This document shows, piece after piece, positions 35,456 to 42,914 of a stretch of 64,000 nt of DNA; position 1 is the first letter of the stretch; every line of letters starts with the position of its first letter. The notes beneath the pieces were generated by a model. It ran no database searches. It saw only the letters and a list, made by a program, of their open reading frames with translations, and had not been told where the DNA came from. A program made the position numbers and the translations under genes. This DNA comes from Candidatus Saccharibacteria bacterium UBA6040 (GTDB taxonomy: Bacteria; Patescibacteriota; Saccharimonadia; Saccharimonadales; Saccharimonadaceae), in contig DIZA01000007.1 in assembly GCA_002429245.1 (NCBI GenBank), positions 56,793-120,792 on the forward strand. The letters are read 5' to 3'.

Positions 35456-35487
35456 AAAAAGATCTCGCATAGTTGGGATCTTTTTTT
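35456..35487 (+). terminator. terminator after tRNA-Leu(CAG)
   Basis: AAAAAGATC and GATCTTTTT stem with a 12-base loop and seven T residues. Part of the loop (TTGGGA, 35473-35478) also serves as the -35 box of the next gene. Confidence 0.85.
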
Positions 35488-35507
35488 GAGTAAGCTATAC
35501 TGAGCTT

Positions 35508-36563
35508 ATGCCTACTCAAACATCATCTGCGACACCTCTTCCAAGAAAATCTCATAAGGCCCTCATCGTCACATTAATTAGCATTGGTGTCGGAATCTTC
35601 GTCGTCATACCGACGATTGTGCTGATCTTTGCAGTTCTGCTTGCACCCTCTGTGCGACTATGTTCTGGAACGTACAGTCAGGGTCAAAATGTGAAGCATG
35701 CTCTAGCGGATACATTTGATATTCAAAGCTATGGATATAGTTGCCTTGGTGGCGATGCACCAACATCCAAAGACCAACAGGTGACAATTAAAGCAACGAC
35801 ATCGAAGACGTACGGTTCTAGGCCTGAACTTGAGCAAGCTGTGACGGATTCTCTCTCCACAATCGACTGGAAGAGTCAGCCGCTATCTACGGGAACGACC
35901 GCTCAAACAGATGTGACACTGAATCAAAATGCTCACTACTACCAGCATGACGGATACACACTTCGACTTGATGTCTATTCTTACGACCCTGGACTTATAA
36001 AGGTTTCGATTACAATGGACACGCCATCTGTCGCGTTTGGTATTGTCAGTGATAAAACGCCAAAAAATATGCCCTCAATCTATAATCCGAATGTATCCGC
36101 GTACACTTCAGTGCCGATGTATGTCTCGAACTACGTTCCGACAGGATTCGAGGACTGGACGATACCCAGTACGACGTCCGATAGTATCTATCGAGACACT
36201 TCATTTGTGAGTTCTGATAGCTATGCAAGGGCAGTAGATAACATGGCCGTCATAGATCTGAGAACAGCACATGTTCCAGGTGACTACAGCGTGACGAACA
36301 AGTGTGATATCGCCATCCAAGACCATGAATACTCGTGTATCCTTCTTGGACAAACCAAGTCCGGTATCGCCATATATACTGCGGTAGATGATCAGATAAA
36401 GACGGCGAATCGTGCAGTTGCAGTCGTTGACGGATACCTCGTGTATCTTGGAGATTCGAGTAACAGCGTTGGATCAAAAAAGTCGATGCTTCCTATTAGC
36501 GCAGAAGAAGTTATCAATATCTACAGTCAACTGACGTATACGAATACACCAGCAAAGTATTAA
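35508..36563 (+). CDS. unknown membrane-anchored extracytoplasmic protein
   Basis: A 351-residue protein with a Thr/Ser-rich N-terminus, one strong membrane helix (~residues 19-46) and a ~300-residue outer domain with few cysteines and many Ser, Thr and Tyr. I do not recognise the fold. TTGGGA-N17-TATACT (35473-35501) ends 6 bases before the ATG, so it is leaderless and separate from the tRNA upstream. A surface or adhesion role is only a guess from topology. Confidence 0.7.
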   Translation: MPTQTSSATPLPRKSHKALIVTLISIGVGIFVVIPTIVLIFAVLLAPSVRLCSGTYSQGQNVKHALADTFDIQSYGYSCLGGDAPTSKDQQVTIKATTSKTYGSRPELEQAVTDSLSTIDWKSQPLSTGTTAQTDVTLNQNAHYYQHDGYTLRLDVYSYDPGLIKVSITMDTPSVAFGIVSDKTPKNMPSIYNPNVSAYTSVPMYVSNYVPTGFEDWTIPSTTSDSIYRDTSFVSSDSYARAVDNMAVIDLRTAHVPGDYSVTNKCDIAIQDHEYSCILLGQTKSGIAIYTAVDDQIKTANRAVAVVDGYLVYLGDSSNSVGSKKSMLPISAEEVINIYSQLTYTNTPAKY

Positions 36564-36594
36564 CGTAGAAGAAAGCACAGTATACTACTTATAT

Positions 36595-37152
36595 ATGCCA
36601 CACATTCATTCTGAAGAGAACCAACATGATATGACGGTAACTGCTTATATTGTCCGTATTGATACTCCAGAACCAAAAGCTTTAGTTCATATGCATAAGA
36701 AGCTCGGGAGACTGCTACCCGTTGGCGGCCATGTTGAGCTACTTGAAACACCTTGGCAGGCAGTTGGCCATGAACTTGAAGAAGAATCAGGTTACGAGCT
36801 TGAACAACTGAAGGTGATACAACCAAAGTCACGTCTAAAGCATATGACGAGGACGGTGCAGCACCCGTACCCTATTTCGATGAATACTCACGATATTCCT
36901 GGTAATCATTTTCACACCGATATTGAATATGGGTTTATTGCTGACTCTAACCCGGAGTTATCTATTGGTGATGATGAATCACTTGATCTACGGTGGCTGA
37001 CGCAGGCAGAACTGAATGCGCTCGATAACTCGTTGCTATTTGATAACACTAAGGAGGTATATAATTTCCTATTTGATGAAGCACTTCCGAACTGGGAACG
37101 CGTCGACACGAGTGATTTCGTTCTAGATTTCCCAGATGAGTACAGGGGCTAA
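36595..37152 (+). CDS. NUDIX hydrolase
   Basis: A 185-residue NUDIX protein. The box runs from G45 (GHVELLE) to HELEEESGY at 59-67; it matches Gx5Ex7REUxEExGU except that the conserved Arg is His (H59). The catalytic glutamates E60, E63 and E64 are kept. Substrate unknown (nucleoside diphosphate derivatives are typical). TATACT at 36581-36586 ends 8 bases before the ATG. The GMK-like gene follows closely, hinting at linked nucleotide metabolism. Confidence 0.88.
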   Translation: MPHIHSEENQHDMTVTAYIVRIDTPEPKALVHMHKKLGRLLPVGGHVELLETPWQAVGHELEEESGYELEQLKVIQPKSRLKHMTRTVQHPYPISMNTHDIPGNHFHTDIEYGFIADSNPELSIGDDESLDLRWLTQAELNALDNSLLFDNTKEVYNFLFDEALPNWERVDTSDFVLDFPDEYRG

Positions 37153-37156
37153 TCGT

Positions 37157-37699
37157 ATGTCAGGAAAACTCATCTTCGTTTCAGGGTTAACAGGTTCGGG
37201 CAAGACAACACTGGTGCAAAAGGTGCTTGGAGCCGTCGAAAATCTGGAAGTACTTTTGACCTACACGACGCGTCCGCAACGAGATGGCGAACAAGACTCT
37301 TATGAATATGTATTTGTCACTGATGACGAGTATATCTGGATGAAGAGCGCATCGCTGAAGTGGGACGAAACGATCTTTGGTGAGTATAAATATGCTTCCG
37401 ATGCGAATAAATACATTGAAGATTTAGGTAATGGTGTAAATATCATTGTTTCCGTTACTCCAGATCTTGGTGATATCCAAGAGATGACTGGCGTATATGG
37501 CGTAACACCTGTGAGTATATGGATCAACACTCCGAAAGATGTTGCAATGAATCGAATTAAAGATGATCCACGACGTGCTGGCAGGCAAGAAGACGAGACA
37601 GTGAAGGATCATTTTGATATCCTTTTCGATCCAATCGGCATCTTAGAAAAAGATAGCGAGTCTTTCATCGATCTTATCCGTAAAATTACTTTGACATAA
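37157..37699 (+). CDS. guanylate kinase-like P-loop kinase
   Basis: A 180-residue P-loop protein: Walker A GLTGSGKTT at residues 10-18, then YTTRPQRDGEQDSYEYVFV, the GMP-binding pattern of guanylate kinases. The rest is divergent, so it may be a GMK paralogue rather than the housekeeping enzyme. I choose ATG 37157, with AGGGG 8 bases upstream and 4 bases after the NUDIX stop. An in-frame ATG at 37136 would overlap the NUDIX gene without a ribosome-binding site. Confidence 0.8.
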   Translation: MSGKLIFVSGLTGSGKTTLVQKVLGAVENLEVLLTYTTRPQRDGEQDSYEYVFVTDDEYIWMKSASLKWDETIFGEYKYASDANKYIEDLGNGVNIIVSVTPDLGDIQEMTGVYGVTPVSIWINTPKDVAMNRIKDDPRRAGRQEDETVKDHFDILFDPIGILEKDSESFIDLIRKITLT

Positions 37700-37719
37700 T
37701 GGGCACCTCACGTCACACT
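37691..37719 (+). promoter_or_regulatory. promoter of the second SpoU gene
   Basis: Consensus TTGACA (37691-37696), 17-base spacer, CACACT (37714-37719), then 6 bases to the ATG. The -35 box overlaps the stop of the GMK-like gene. Confidence 0.7.
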
Positions 37720-37725
37720 AGCTAG

Positions 37726-38337
37726 ATGCAAGAAGAAATTATTGGTGTTGGTCCACACCCTGAACCCTGGCCGACTGACCCGAAGTACGATCGCATGCTC
37801 CTCAAAGAAGGTGACAAGCGAAACGTTATTGATAAATATCACTACTGGACTGTTCCAGCGATTAAAGCTGATCTTGACGAGCATCGAATTGATCTTGAGA
37901 TTGCAATTGAAAACCTGCAACGTGATTACAACATGGGGACGATTGTCCGTGCTGCTAATGCGTTCAACATTAAGAAGGTCCATATTATCGGGCGTAAGCA
38001 GTGGAATAAGCGTGGTGCGATGGTGACTGATCTTTACATGAACATTCAGTATCACGATGACGTGAATTCGTTTATGGCCGATATGGCAAAAGCAAAACGT
38101 GAAGTGGTCGCGATGGATATTGTGAAGGGTGCGAAGAACCTCTCTGAAACAAAGCTTCCTCTGAATGCGGTGCTTGTTTTTGGTGCTGAAGGACCTGGTT
38201 TGAGCAAGGAAATGCTCTCAAAGGCCAAAGAAGTCGTCATGATTGAGCAATTTGGCTCAACAAGGTCTGTGAACGTCGGTGTTGCCGCCGGTATTACGAT
38301 GTATACCTGGTTGCAACAACATTCGTTGACCCGCTAG
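37726..38337 (+). CDS. SpoU/TrmH-family RNA methyltransferase
   Basis: A 203-residue protein with a ~60-residue N-terminal extension and all three SPOUT motifs: NLQRDYNMGTIVRAANAFN, VLVFGAEGPGLS, and QFGSTRSVNVGVAAGITMY. It methylates a ribose 2'-OH in tRNA or rRNA; the target cannot be told. It is the second SpoU protein in the window and differs from the 10456 gene in length and extension. The start is set by the promoter 6 bases upstream (leaderless). Confidence 0.88.
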   Translation: MQEEIIGVGPHPEPWPTDPKYDRMLLKEGDKRNVIDKYHYWTVPAIKADLDEHRIDLEIAIENLQRDYNMGTIVRAANAFNIKKVHIIGRKQWNKRGAMVTDLYMNIQYHDDVNSFMADMAKAKREVVAMDIVKGAKNLSETKLPLNAVLVFGAEGPGLSKEMLSKAKEVVMIEQFGSTRSVNVGVAAGITMYTWLQQHSLTR

Positions 38338-38354
38338 ATCTAGCGTGTCATACT
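38326..38354 (+). promoter_or_regulatory. promoter of the 38361 gene
   Basis: TTGACC (38326-38331), 17-base spacer, CATACT (38349-38354), 6 bases to the ATG. The -35 lies inside the end of the SpoU gene. Confidence 0.7.
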
Positions 38355-38360
38355 GTATGC

Positions 38361-39215
38361 ATGGAACAAGCGCACCCACATTTAAATGATGGGAAGCCGC
38401 TCGAAGAACTGCGGTTTAATGCGCACGAGCCGCCCTTAAAAGATTCTCTCATGCTTTTGAATGCACAAGGAACGAAACGTGTCTTTCGAGAGGATTTTGA
38501 AAGTCGAAATGCTTTCCTGTTTTCAAAAGAACATCTCGTTCTCGATATTGGTGATGCGGTATATCATACTGATGCCGAGGGATATAGTTTAAATGCATCA
38601 ATCTTCAGTCGCTATAAAATAATTGCTCAGGATGTTTCACGAAGGGGACTTCGAAAGTTTAAGCTCGGCCCTGAAGCAGTGATACGTCCAGCTACTAATG
38701 GCGGCCCAAGTCATTATGTCGACATGGAAGTGGTTCTTAATCCAGAGGAGGCGAGTCAGCTTTTGAGGCCACCCCTATACGGGGCGCTTAATTATCTTTT
38801 ACCAATGGACGATGAAGTAACCGCCAGAGTAAAGCATGAAAATCAAAAAATGGCCGAAATGATTCAAGGAGGCGTACTTCCTGTTTCTTATAGAGTTGAT
38901 GCAATGGTACAGAATGATGGAGGCGAAGCACTTCAGCGTCTCAACCGAGTGTTAAAAGCAGGGACATATGTTTCCCAATTAATCGTGGTCCCAAATAAAA
39001 TTGCAGTTGTTAATAAAGTGGTAAATATTGAGCAATCCCCACGATATAAAGACATCTATCCTCGAATTATATCCGATAGGCCATATCCGAAACTTGAAGA
39101 TATTGATAGTTACCTAGACCGGACGTATGGGCCTGTAGAAGGAAAGAATGCGACTGTGATTGATATTTCACCGGCACCTACAACCCCAGACTCATCCATG
39201 AAAAACGTTGGATAA
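38361..39215 (+). CDS. unknown soluble protein
   Basis: A 284-residue protein with no membrane segment and no motif I recognise. The middle part (VIRPATNGGPSHYVDMEVVLNPEEA) looks like an ordered alpha/beta domain, and the C-terminus is Pro/Thr-rich and probably flexible. It stands alone with its own leaderless promoter. The similar gene style at 52157 and 53261 suggests lineage-specific genes, but I see no direct sequence similarity. Confidence 0.65.
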   Translation: MEQAHPHLNDGKPLEELRFNAHEPPLKDSLMLLNAQGTKRVFREDFESRNAFLFSKEHLVLDIGDAVYHTDAEGYSLNASIFSRYKIIAQDVSRRGLRKFKLGPEAVIRPATNGGPSHYVDMEVVLNPEEASQLLRPPLYGALNYLLPMDDEVTARVKHENQKMAEMIQGGVLPVSYRVDAMVQNDGGEALQRLNRVLKAGTYVSQLIVVPNKIAVVNKVVNIEQSPRYKDIYPRIISDRPYPKLEDIDSYLDRTYGPVEGKNATVIDISPAPTTPDSSMKNVG

Positions 39216-39236
39216 TGTCGGATAATGTTGTATAAT
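39208..39236 (+). promoter_or_regulatory. promoter of a 17-residue ORF or small RNA upstream of hisS
   Basis: TTGGAT (39208-39213), 17-base spacer, TATAAT (39231-39236). A start codon follows after 6 bases. Confidence 0.7.
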
Positions 39237-39242
39237 TACTCT

Positions 39243-39296
39243 ATGGTTACTTACCGAACTCAGCATCTACATATGTCGCCGGAGCGAGTCGGTTAG
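39243..39296 (+). CDS. 17-residue leaderless ORF, possible leader peptide
   Basis: The ATG sits 6 bases after TATAAT, the same spacing as at proven-looking leaderless genes here. It encodes MVTYRTQHLHMSPERVG and stops at TAG 39294-39296. Within it, ACCGA-A-CTC (39253-39261) pairs with GAGTCGGT (39286-39293), followed by a T-rich stretch. A true terminator comes at 39320-39347. It could be a leader peptide with two nearby His codons ahead of hisS, or just part of a ~105-base small RNA. Confidence 0.4.
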   Translation: MVTYRTQHLHMSPERVG

Positions 39297-39319
39297 TTTT
39301 CTCTTTTTCAGAATTTAGG

Positions 39320-39347
39320 AACGCCGAACATTGCTTCGGCGTTTTTT
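39320..39347 (+). terminator. intrinsic terminator upstream of hisS
   Basis: AACGCCGAA/TTCGGCGTT perfect 9-bp stem, 6-base loop, T-tract. It ends the transcript from 39243 before hisS. Confidence 0.9.
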
Positions 39348-39356
39348 GTGCGTCAA

Positions 39357-39365
39357 TGATACAAT
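39357..39365 (+). promoter_or_regulatory. hisS promoter (extended -10)
   Basis: TGATACAAT (39357-39365) just after the terminator; no good -35 because the terminator stem occupies that site. AAAGGA precedes the hisS ATG. Confidence 0.55.
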
Positions 39366-39384
39366 TTAAGAAAGGAATAAACGT

Positions 39385-40680
39385 ATGACACTCTCTGCAC
39401 AACCCTATAAAGGCACTCGGGATTACTATCCCGAAGATAAACGTACCCAAAATTACATTTTTAGCACATGGCGAACGGTTGTTGAACGGTTTGGCTACGA
39501 AGAATATGGTGCACCGATTCTTGAACCAATCGATATTTACGCAGCCAAGAGTGGACAGGAACTTGTTAATGACCAGACCTACGTCTTTACCGATCGTGGC
39601 GGACGTAATGTAGCGATTCGCCCAGAAATGACACCAACGATTAGCCGTATGGTGGCTGCCAGGCGTCAAGAATTAGCGTATCCTGCACGTCTTTACTCAA
39701 TTGCGAACTTCATGCGCTACGAGCGCCCTCAACGCGGTCGTGAACGTGAGTTTTGGCAACTGAACGTTGATGTCTTTGGTGTTGACGAAGTCACGGCTGA
39801 TATCGAAATCATTACGATTTCGGATACGATCTTGAAGGAATTTGGCGCAAAAGCCGGCGACTACATTATTCGAGTGAATAATCGTAGGTTCATTAGCTTT
39901 ATGATGTCTCAGTATCTTGGACTGGACGAAGTGCAGGCGCAACAAATGACAAAGCTGTTTGATCGTCGTAATAAGATTACAGAGCAAGATTTTAAGGAAC
40001 AGGCTGGACTTATCTATGGCTTCGATGAAAATGCACAGCTTCCTGATGAACGATTTGAAAAGATCGAACAGCTCGTAAAGGCGACGACGCTTGATGAACT
40101 TCCTGAAGAGTTGAAGGAAAGTGCTGCACTTGAAGAGCTTCGGACGGTATTTGAAGGCTTGAAGAAAGCTGGCGTCACCGCGGCGGTCTTTGACGCTAGC
40201 TTAATGCGTGGCCTTGATTACTACACAGGTACTGTTTTTGAAGTATTCGACACACACCCAGATAATAATCGCTCATTGTTCGGCGGCGGACGCTACGACG
40301 GACTTGTGGGACTGTTTGGCGCTGAACCTATTTCTGCGGTTGGTGTCGCGCCGGGTAACACGATGATTGAGAACTTCTTATCAGTTCGTGGACTTATTCC
40401 TGCACAAAAATCACTGACAAAAGTCTACGTCGTCGTTATTGATGATGCACTTGATAAAGCAAACGACGTTGCGACGAAACTTCGTGCAGCGGGCGTTAAT
40501 ACAGAAGTCGACATTACGAATCGTAAGATTGATAAGAAGATTAAAACGGCAACAAAAAAGAATATCGACTACGTCCTTTTTGTTGGTGTAAACGATACCG
40601 ACACATTCTCGCTGAAGAATCTTTCAACGGAACAAGAGCAGAAACTCTCTGTTGACGACATCGCTCAACTATTTGCGTAG
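39385..40680 (+). CDS. hisS: histidyl-tRNA synthetase
   Basis: A 431-residue class II synthetase. The N-terminus KGTRDYYPEDKR, motif 2 (FMRYERPQRGREREFWQ), the histidine motif LMRGLDYYTGTVFEVF and motif 3 (GGGRYDGLVGLFG) are complete, with a C-terminal anticodon-binding domain. The ribosome-binding site AAAGGA lies 9 bases upstream. It has its own weak promoter behind a terminator. Confidence 0.97.
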   Translation: MTLSAQPYKGTRDYYPEDKRTQNYIFSTWRTVVERFGYEEYGAPILEPIDIYAAKSGQELVNDQTYVFTDRGGRNVAIRPEMTPTISRMVAARRQELAYPARLYSIANFMRYERPQRGREREFWQLNVDVFGVDEVTADIEIITISDTILKEFGAKAGDYIIRVNNRRFISFMMSQYLGLDEVQAQQMTKLFDRRNKITEQDFKEQAGLIYGFDENAQLPDERFEKIEQLVKATTLDELPEELKESAALEELRTVFEGLKKAGVTAAVFDASLMRGLDYYTGTVFEVFDTHPDNNRSLFGGGRYDGLVGLFGAEPISAVGVAPGNTMIENFLSVRGLIPAQKSLTKVYVVVIDDALDKANDVATKLRAAGVNTEVDITNRKIDKKIKTATKKNIDYVLFVGVNDTDTFSLKNLSTEQEQKLSVDDIAQLFA

Positions 40681-40701
40681 TCATCTCACCTCTGTTATAA
40701 T
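40673..40701 (+). promoter_or_regulatory. tig promoter
   Basis: TTGCGT (40673-40678, inside the hisS end), 17-base spacer, TATAAT (40696-40701), 7 bases to the ATG. Confidence 0.7.
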
Positions 40702-40708
40702 TATATGA

Positions 40709-42013
40709 ATGGAGACTACACTTAAATACCTATCTGACACGAAAGTGTCACTAACGATTACCGTTGGTGCACTTGAACTTGGTGAAGCAGAGCAAGTTGC
40801 ACTGGCGAAACTAAGTAAAACAACTAAAGTTCCCGGCTTCCGTGCGGGCAAAGTGCCTGCGAGTATCGTTGCAAAACACGTTGATCCGAACGCTTTGCAA
40901 GAGCAATCACTTGATGCTGCATTGAACCGTGCGGTTGCTGAGGCATTTGCTTCCGAAAAGTTACAGCCACTCGATCGTCCTGAAGTTGAAGTAAAGAAAT
41001 TCGTTCCTGGTGAAATTCTTGAATTCACTGCTGACGTCGAAGTGCTTCCTAAGGTCGAACTTGGTGACTACAAAAAGCTTTCAACAAAGAAAGAAAAAGT
41101 AACGGTCACTGCCAAAGAAATCGATGAAACAATCGAACGGATGCGTGCTGGACTTGCCGAGAAAAAAGAAGTCAAACGTGCAGCCAAAGATGGCGACGAA
41201 GTCGTTATTGATTTTGTTGGTAAGAACGACGGCGTTGCATTTGACGGGGGAACGGCAACTGACTACACGCTCAAACTTGGCGCCGGTCAATTTATTCCTG
41301 GATTTGAAGAGGGAATTGTCGGACACAAACTTGAAGAGACATTTGATATCGACCTCAAATTCCCTAAAGACTACCACTCTACAGATCTTGCTGGAACGGC
41401 TGTTACTTTTACGGTAACACTTAACAAGATTCTTGAAGCGACACTTCCTGAAGTGAACGATGCTTTCGCTGAAAAAGCTGGTCCATTTAAGACTGTTGCT
41501 GAACTGAAGGATGACATTAAGCGTGAACTCACCTCCCAAAAAGACCGTGAGTCAAACGACAAGTATAAAGACGCGCTTATCACTGAACTCGTTGAAAAGA
41601 GTAAGGTGCCTGTGCCTGATGTACTGATTGATGATCAAATGCGCGCTATCGAGCGTGACTTTGAACAAAACCTTCTGTATCAAGGTCTGACAATCGATTC
41701 TTATCTGACGAACAACAAGTTTAAGGATATTGAAGAATGGCGTGAAAAAGAAGTTCGTCCAACTGCTTTGAAACGTGTAAAAGCTGGGCTTGTGCTTGCG
41801 CAACTTACGAATACCGAAAATGTCAGTGCAACTGACGCTGAAATTGACGAGCATGTTGAAGTGCACAAGCAACAATATTTGAATAACCCTGAAGTATTGA
41901 AGCAATTTGAAACTGAAGAAGTTCGCCGCGATATCGGAAACCACTTTGTAACCGAAAAAACGATTGAACATCTCGTCACTTTAAACGGTGGCACATCAGT
42001 CTCTAGCCACTAA
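40709..42013 (+). CDS. tig: trigger factor
   Basis: A 434-residue ribosome-bound chaperone with an N-terminal ribosome-binding domain (VPGFRAGKVPASIV), an FKBP-type prolyl isomerase domain (GDEVVIDFVGKNDGVAFDGG, FIPGFEEGIVGHKLEE) and a C-terminal substrate-binding arm. The start codon is the ATG at 40709, 7 bases past TATAAT; an ATG at 40705 is out of frame. clpP follows with its own promoter, a common tig-clpP order. Confidence 0.95.
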   Translation: METTLKYLSDTKVSLTITVGALELGEAEQVALAKLSKTTKVPGFRAGKVPASIVAKHVDPNALQEQSLDAALNRAVAEAFASEKLQPLDRPEVEVKKFVPGEILEFTADVEVLPKVELGDYKKLSTKKEKVTVTAKEIDETIERMRAGLAEKKEVKRAAKDGDEVVIDFVGKNDGVAFDGGTATDYTLKLGAGQFIPGFEEGIVGHKLEETFDIDLKFPKDYHSTDLAGTAVTFTVTLNKILEATLPEVNDAFAEKAGPFKTVAELKDDIKRELTSQKDRESNDKYKDALITELVEKSKVPVPDVLIDDQMRAIERDFEQNLLYQGLTIDSYLTNNKFKDIEEWREKEVRPTALKRVKAGLVLAQLTNTENVSATDAEIDEHVEVHKQQYLNNPEVLKQFETEEVRRDIGNHFVTEKTIEHLVTLNGGTSVSSH

Positions 42014-42033
42014 CACCGGACACATAATTTTAA

Positions 42034-42060
42034 TTAGCACTCTATTGCAACGAGTGCTAA
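42034..42060 (+). promoter_or_regulatory. CIRCE operator upstream of clpP
   Basis: TTAGCACTC-N9-GAGTGCTAA, identical over all 27 bases, spacer included, to the element before clpC. The spacer again supplies TTGCAA (42045-42050) as -35. Confidence 0.95.
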
Positions 42061-42073
42061 TTTTATATACAAT
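42045..42073 (+). promoter_or_regulatory. clpP promoter, -35 inside CIRCE
   Basis: TTGCAA (42045-42050), 17-base spacer, TACAAT (42068-42073), then 6 bases to the clpP ATG. Leaderless, in contrast to clpC. Confidence 0.8.
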
Positions 42074-42079
42074 AGGTAT

Positions 42080-42673
42080 ATGAAACCATCGAATTATCTT
42101 GTACCAACAGTGATCGAAAAATCTTATGACGGGGAGAGGGCTTTTGATATCTACTCTCGTCTTCTTAAGGAACGCATTATCTTCCTAGGCGAAGACGTCA
42201 ACGAACACACCGCCAACGTCGTTGTGGCACAACTGCTTCACCTAGCATATGAAGATCCAAAGAAGGATATCAAACTCTATATCAATAGTCCTGGCGGAAG
42301 CGTCTATGACGGACTTGCCATCTATGACACGATTCAACATATCAAGCCAGATGTTCAAACTATCGGTATTGGCCTGCAGGCAAGTATGGGCGCTTTCCTC
42401 TTATCAAGCGGTACGAAGGGCAAGCGATTCGCACTTCCTAGTAGCCGTATCATGATCCACCAACCATCAAGTGGGACTCAAGGAAAGATTACTGACCAAG
42501 AGATTACGTTGAAGGAAGGCGTTTTCCTCAAGAAGATGTTAAATGAGATCTTAGCGAAAAACACGGGTCAGAAACTGACCAAGATCGAAAAAGACGTCGA
42601 ACGTGATTATTGGATGAGCGCTTCGGAAGCCAAGACCTATGGTCTCATCGATGAAGTCATTACAAAAGCTTAA
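42080..42673 (+). CDS. clpP: ATP-dependent Clp protease proteolytic subunit
   Basis: A 197-residue ClpP serine protease that forms the double-ring chamber fed by ClpC. The triad is S102 (QASMGAFLL), H127 (IMIHQP) and D176 (ERDYWMSA). The mature N-terminus probably forms after a short propeptide, because the protein begins close to the VIEK segment seen at the mature end in other species. CIRCE control links it with clpC in one heat-shock regulon. Confidence 0.97.
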   Translation: MKPSNYLVPTVIEKSYDGERAFDIYSRLLKERIIFLGEDVNEHTANVVVAQLLHLAYEDPKKDIKLYINSPGGSVYDGLAIYDTIQHIKPDVQTIGIGLQASMGAFLLSSGTKGKRFALPSSRIMIHQPSSGTQGKITDQEITLKEGVFLKKMLNEILAKNTGQKLTKIEKDVERDYWMSASEAKTYGLIDEVITKA

Positions 42674-42691
42674 TTTCGTTGTCAAAACGTA

Positions 42692-42720
42692 TTGACTTCA
42701 GCATCATTCAACGACATAAT
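42692..42720 (+). promoter_or_regulatory. rpoBC promoter
   Basis: TTGACT (42692-42697), 17-base spacer, CATAAT (42715-42720). The start point near 42727 gives a leader of about 188 bases, the longest in the window. Confidence 0.8.
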
Positions 42721-42738
42721 AGGTACCAAGAAGTAGTG

Positions 42739-42850
42739 TAGCCGTGGTTACTTATGTCTAAACTTTGGGATGTGGCAGTCCCCCTTAGACGAGAATACAA
42801 CCAGAGGTTAAGGGAATCTTCGGCGCCAAAGAACCCTTCTCGTTTTTCCA
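42739..42850 (+). promoter_or_regulatory. structured rpoBC leader with terminator-like hairpin
   Basis: Three helices can be drawn: GTAGC/GTTAC (about 42739-42752); GTCTAA (42756-42761) with TTAGAC (42785-42790), closed by GGGA/TCCC; and ACGAG (42789-42793) plus AAGGG (42810-42814) with the contiguous CCCTTCTCGT (42834-42843), followed by TTTTT. Helices two and three share bases 42789-42790, so they compete. Confidence 0.65.
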
Positions 42851-42914
42851 TTTTCTGACAGGAATGATGGTGAACGGGTCTAAAATAATTTAACTGCGAG
42901 GATCACATACGCCT

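Noticed and set aside
39243..39384. T-box riboswitch for hisS
   Set aside because: No T-box consensus (GGTGG..CCGCG type) is present, and the terminator is followed by a separate hisS promoter.
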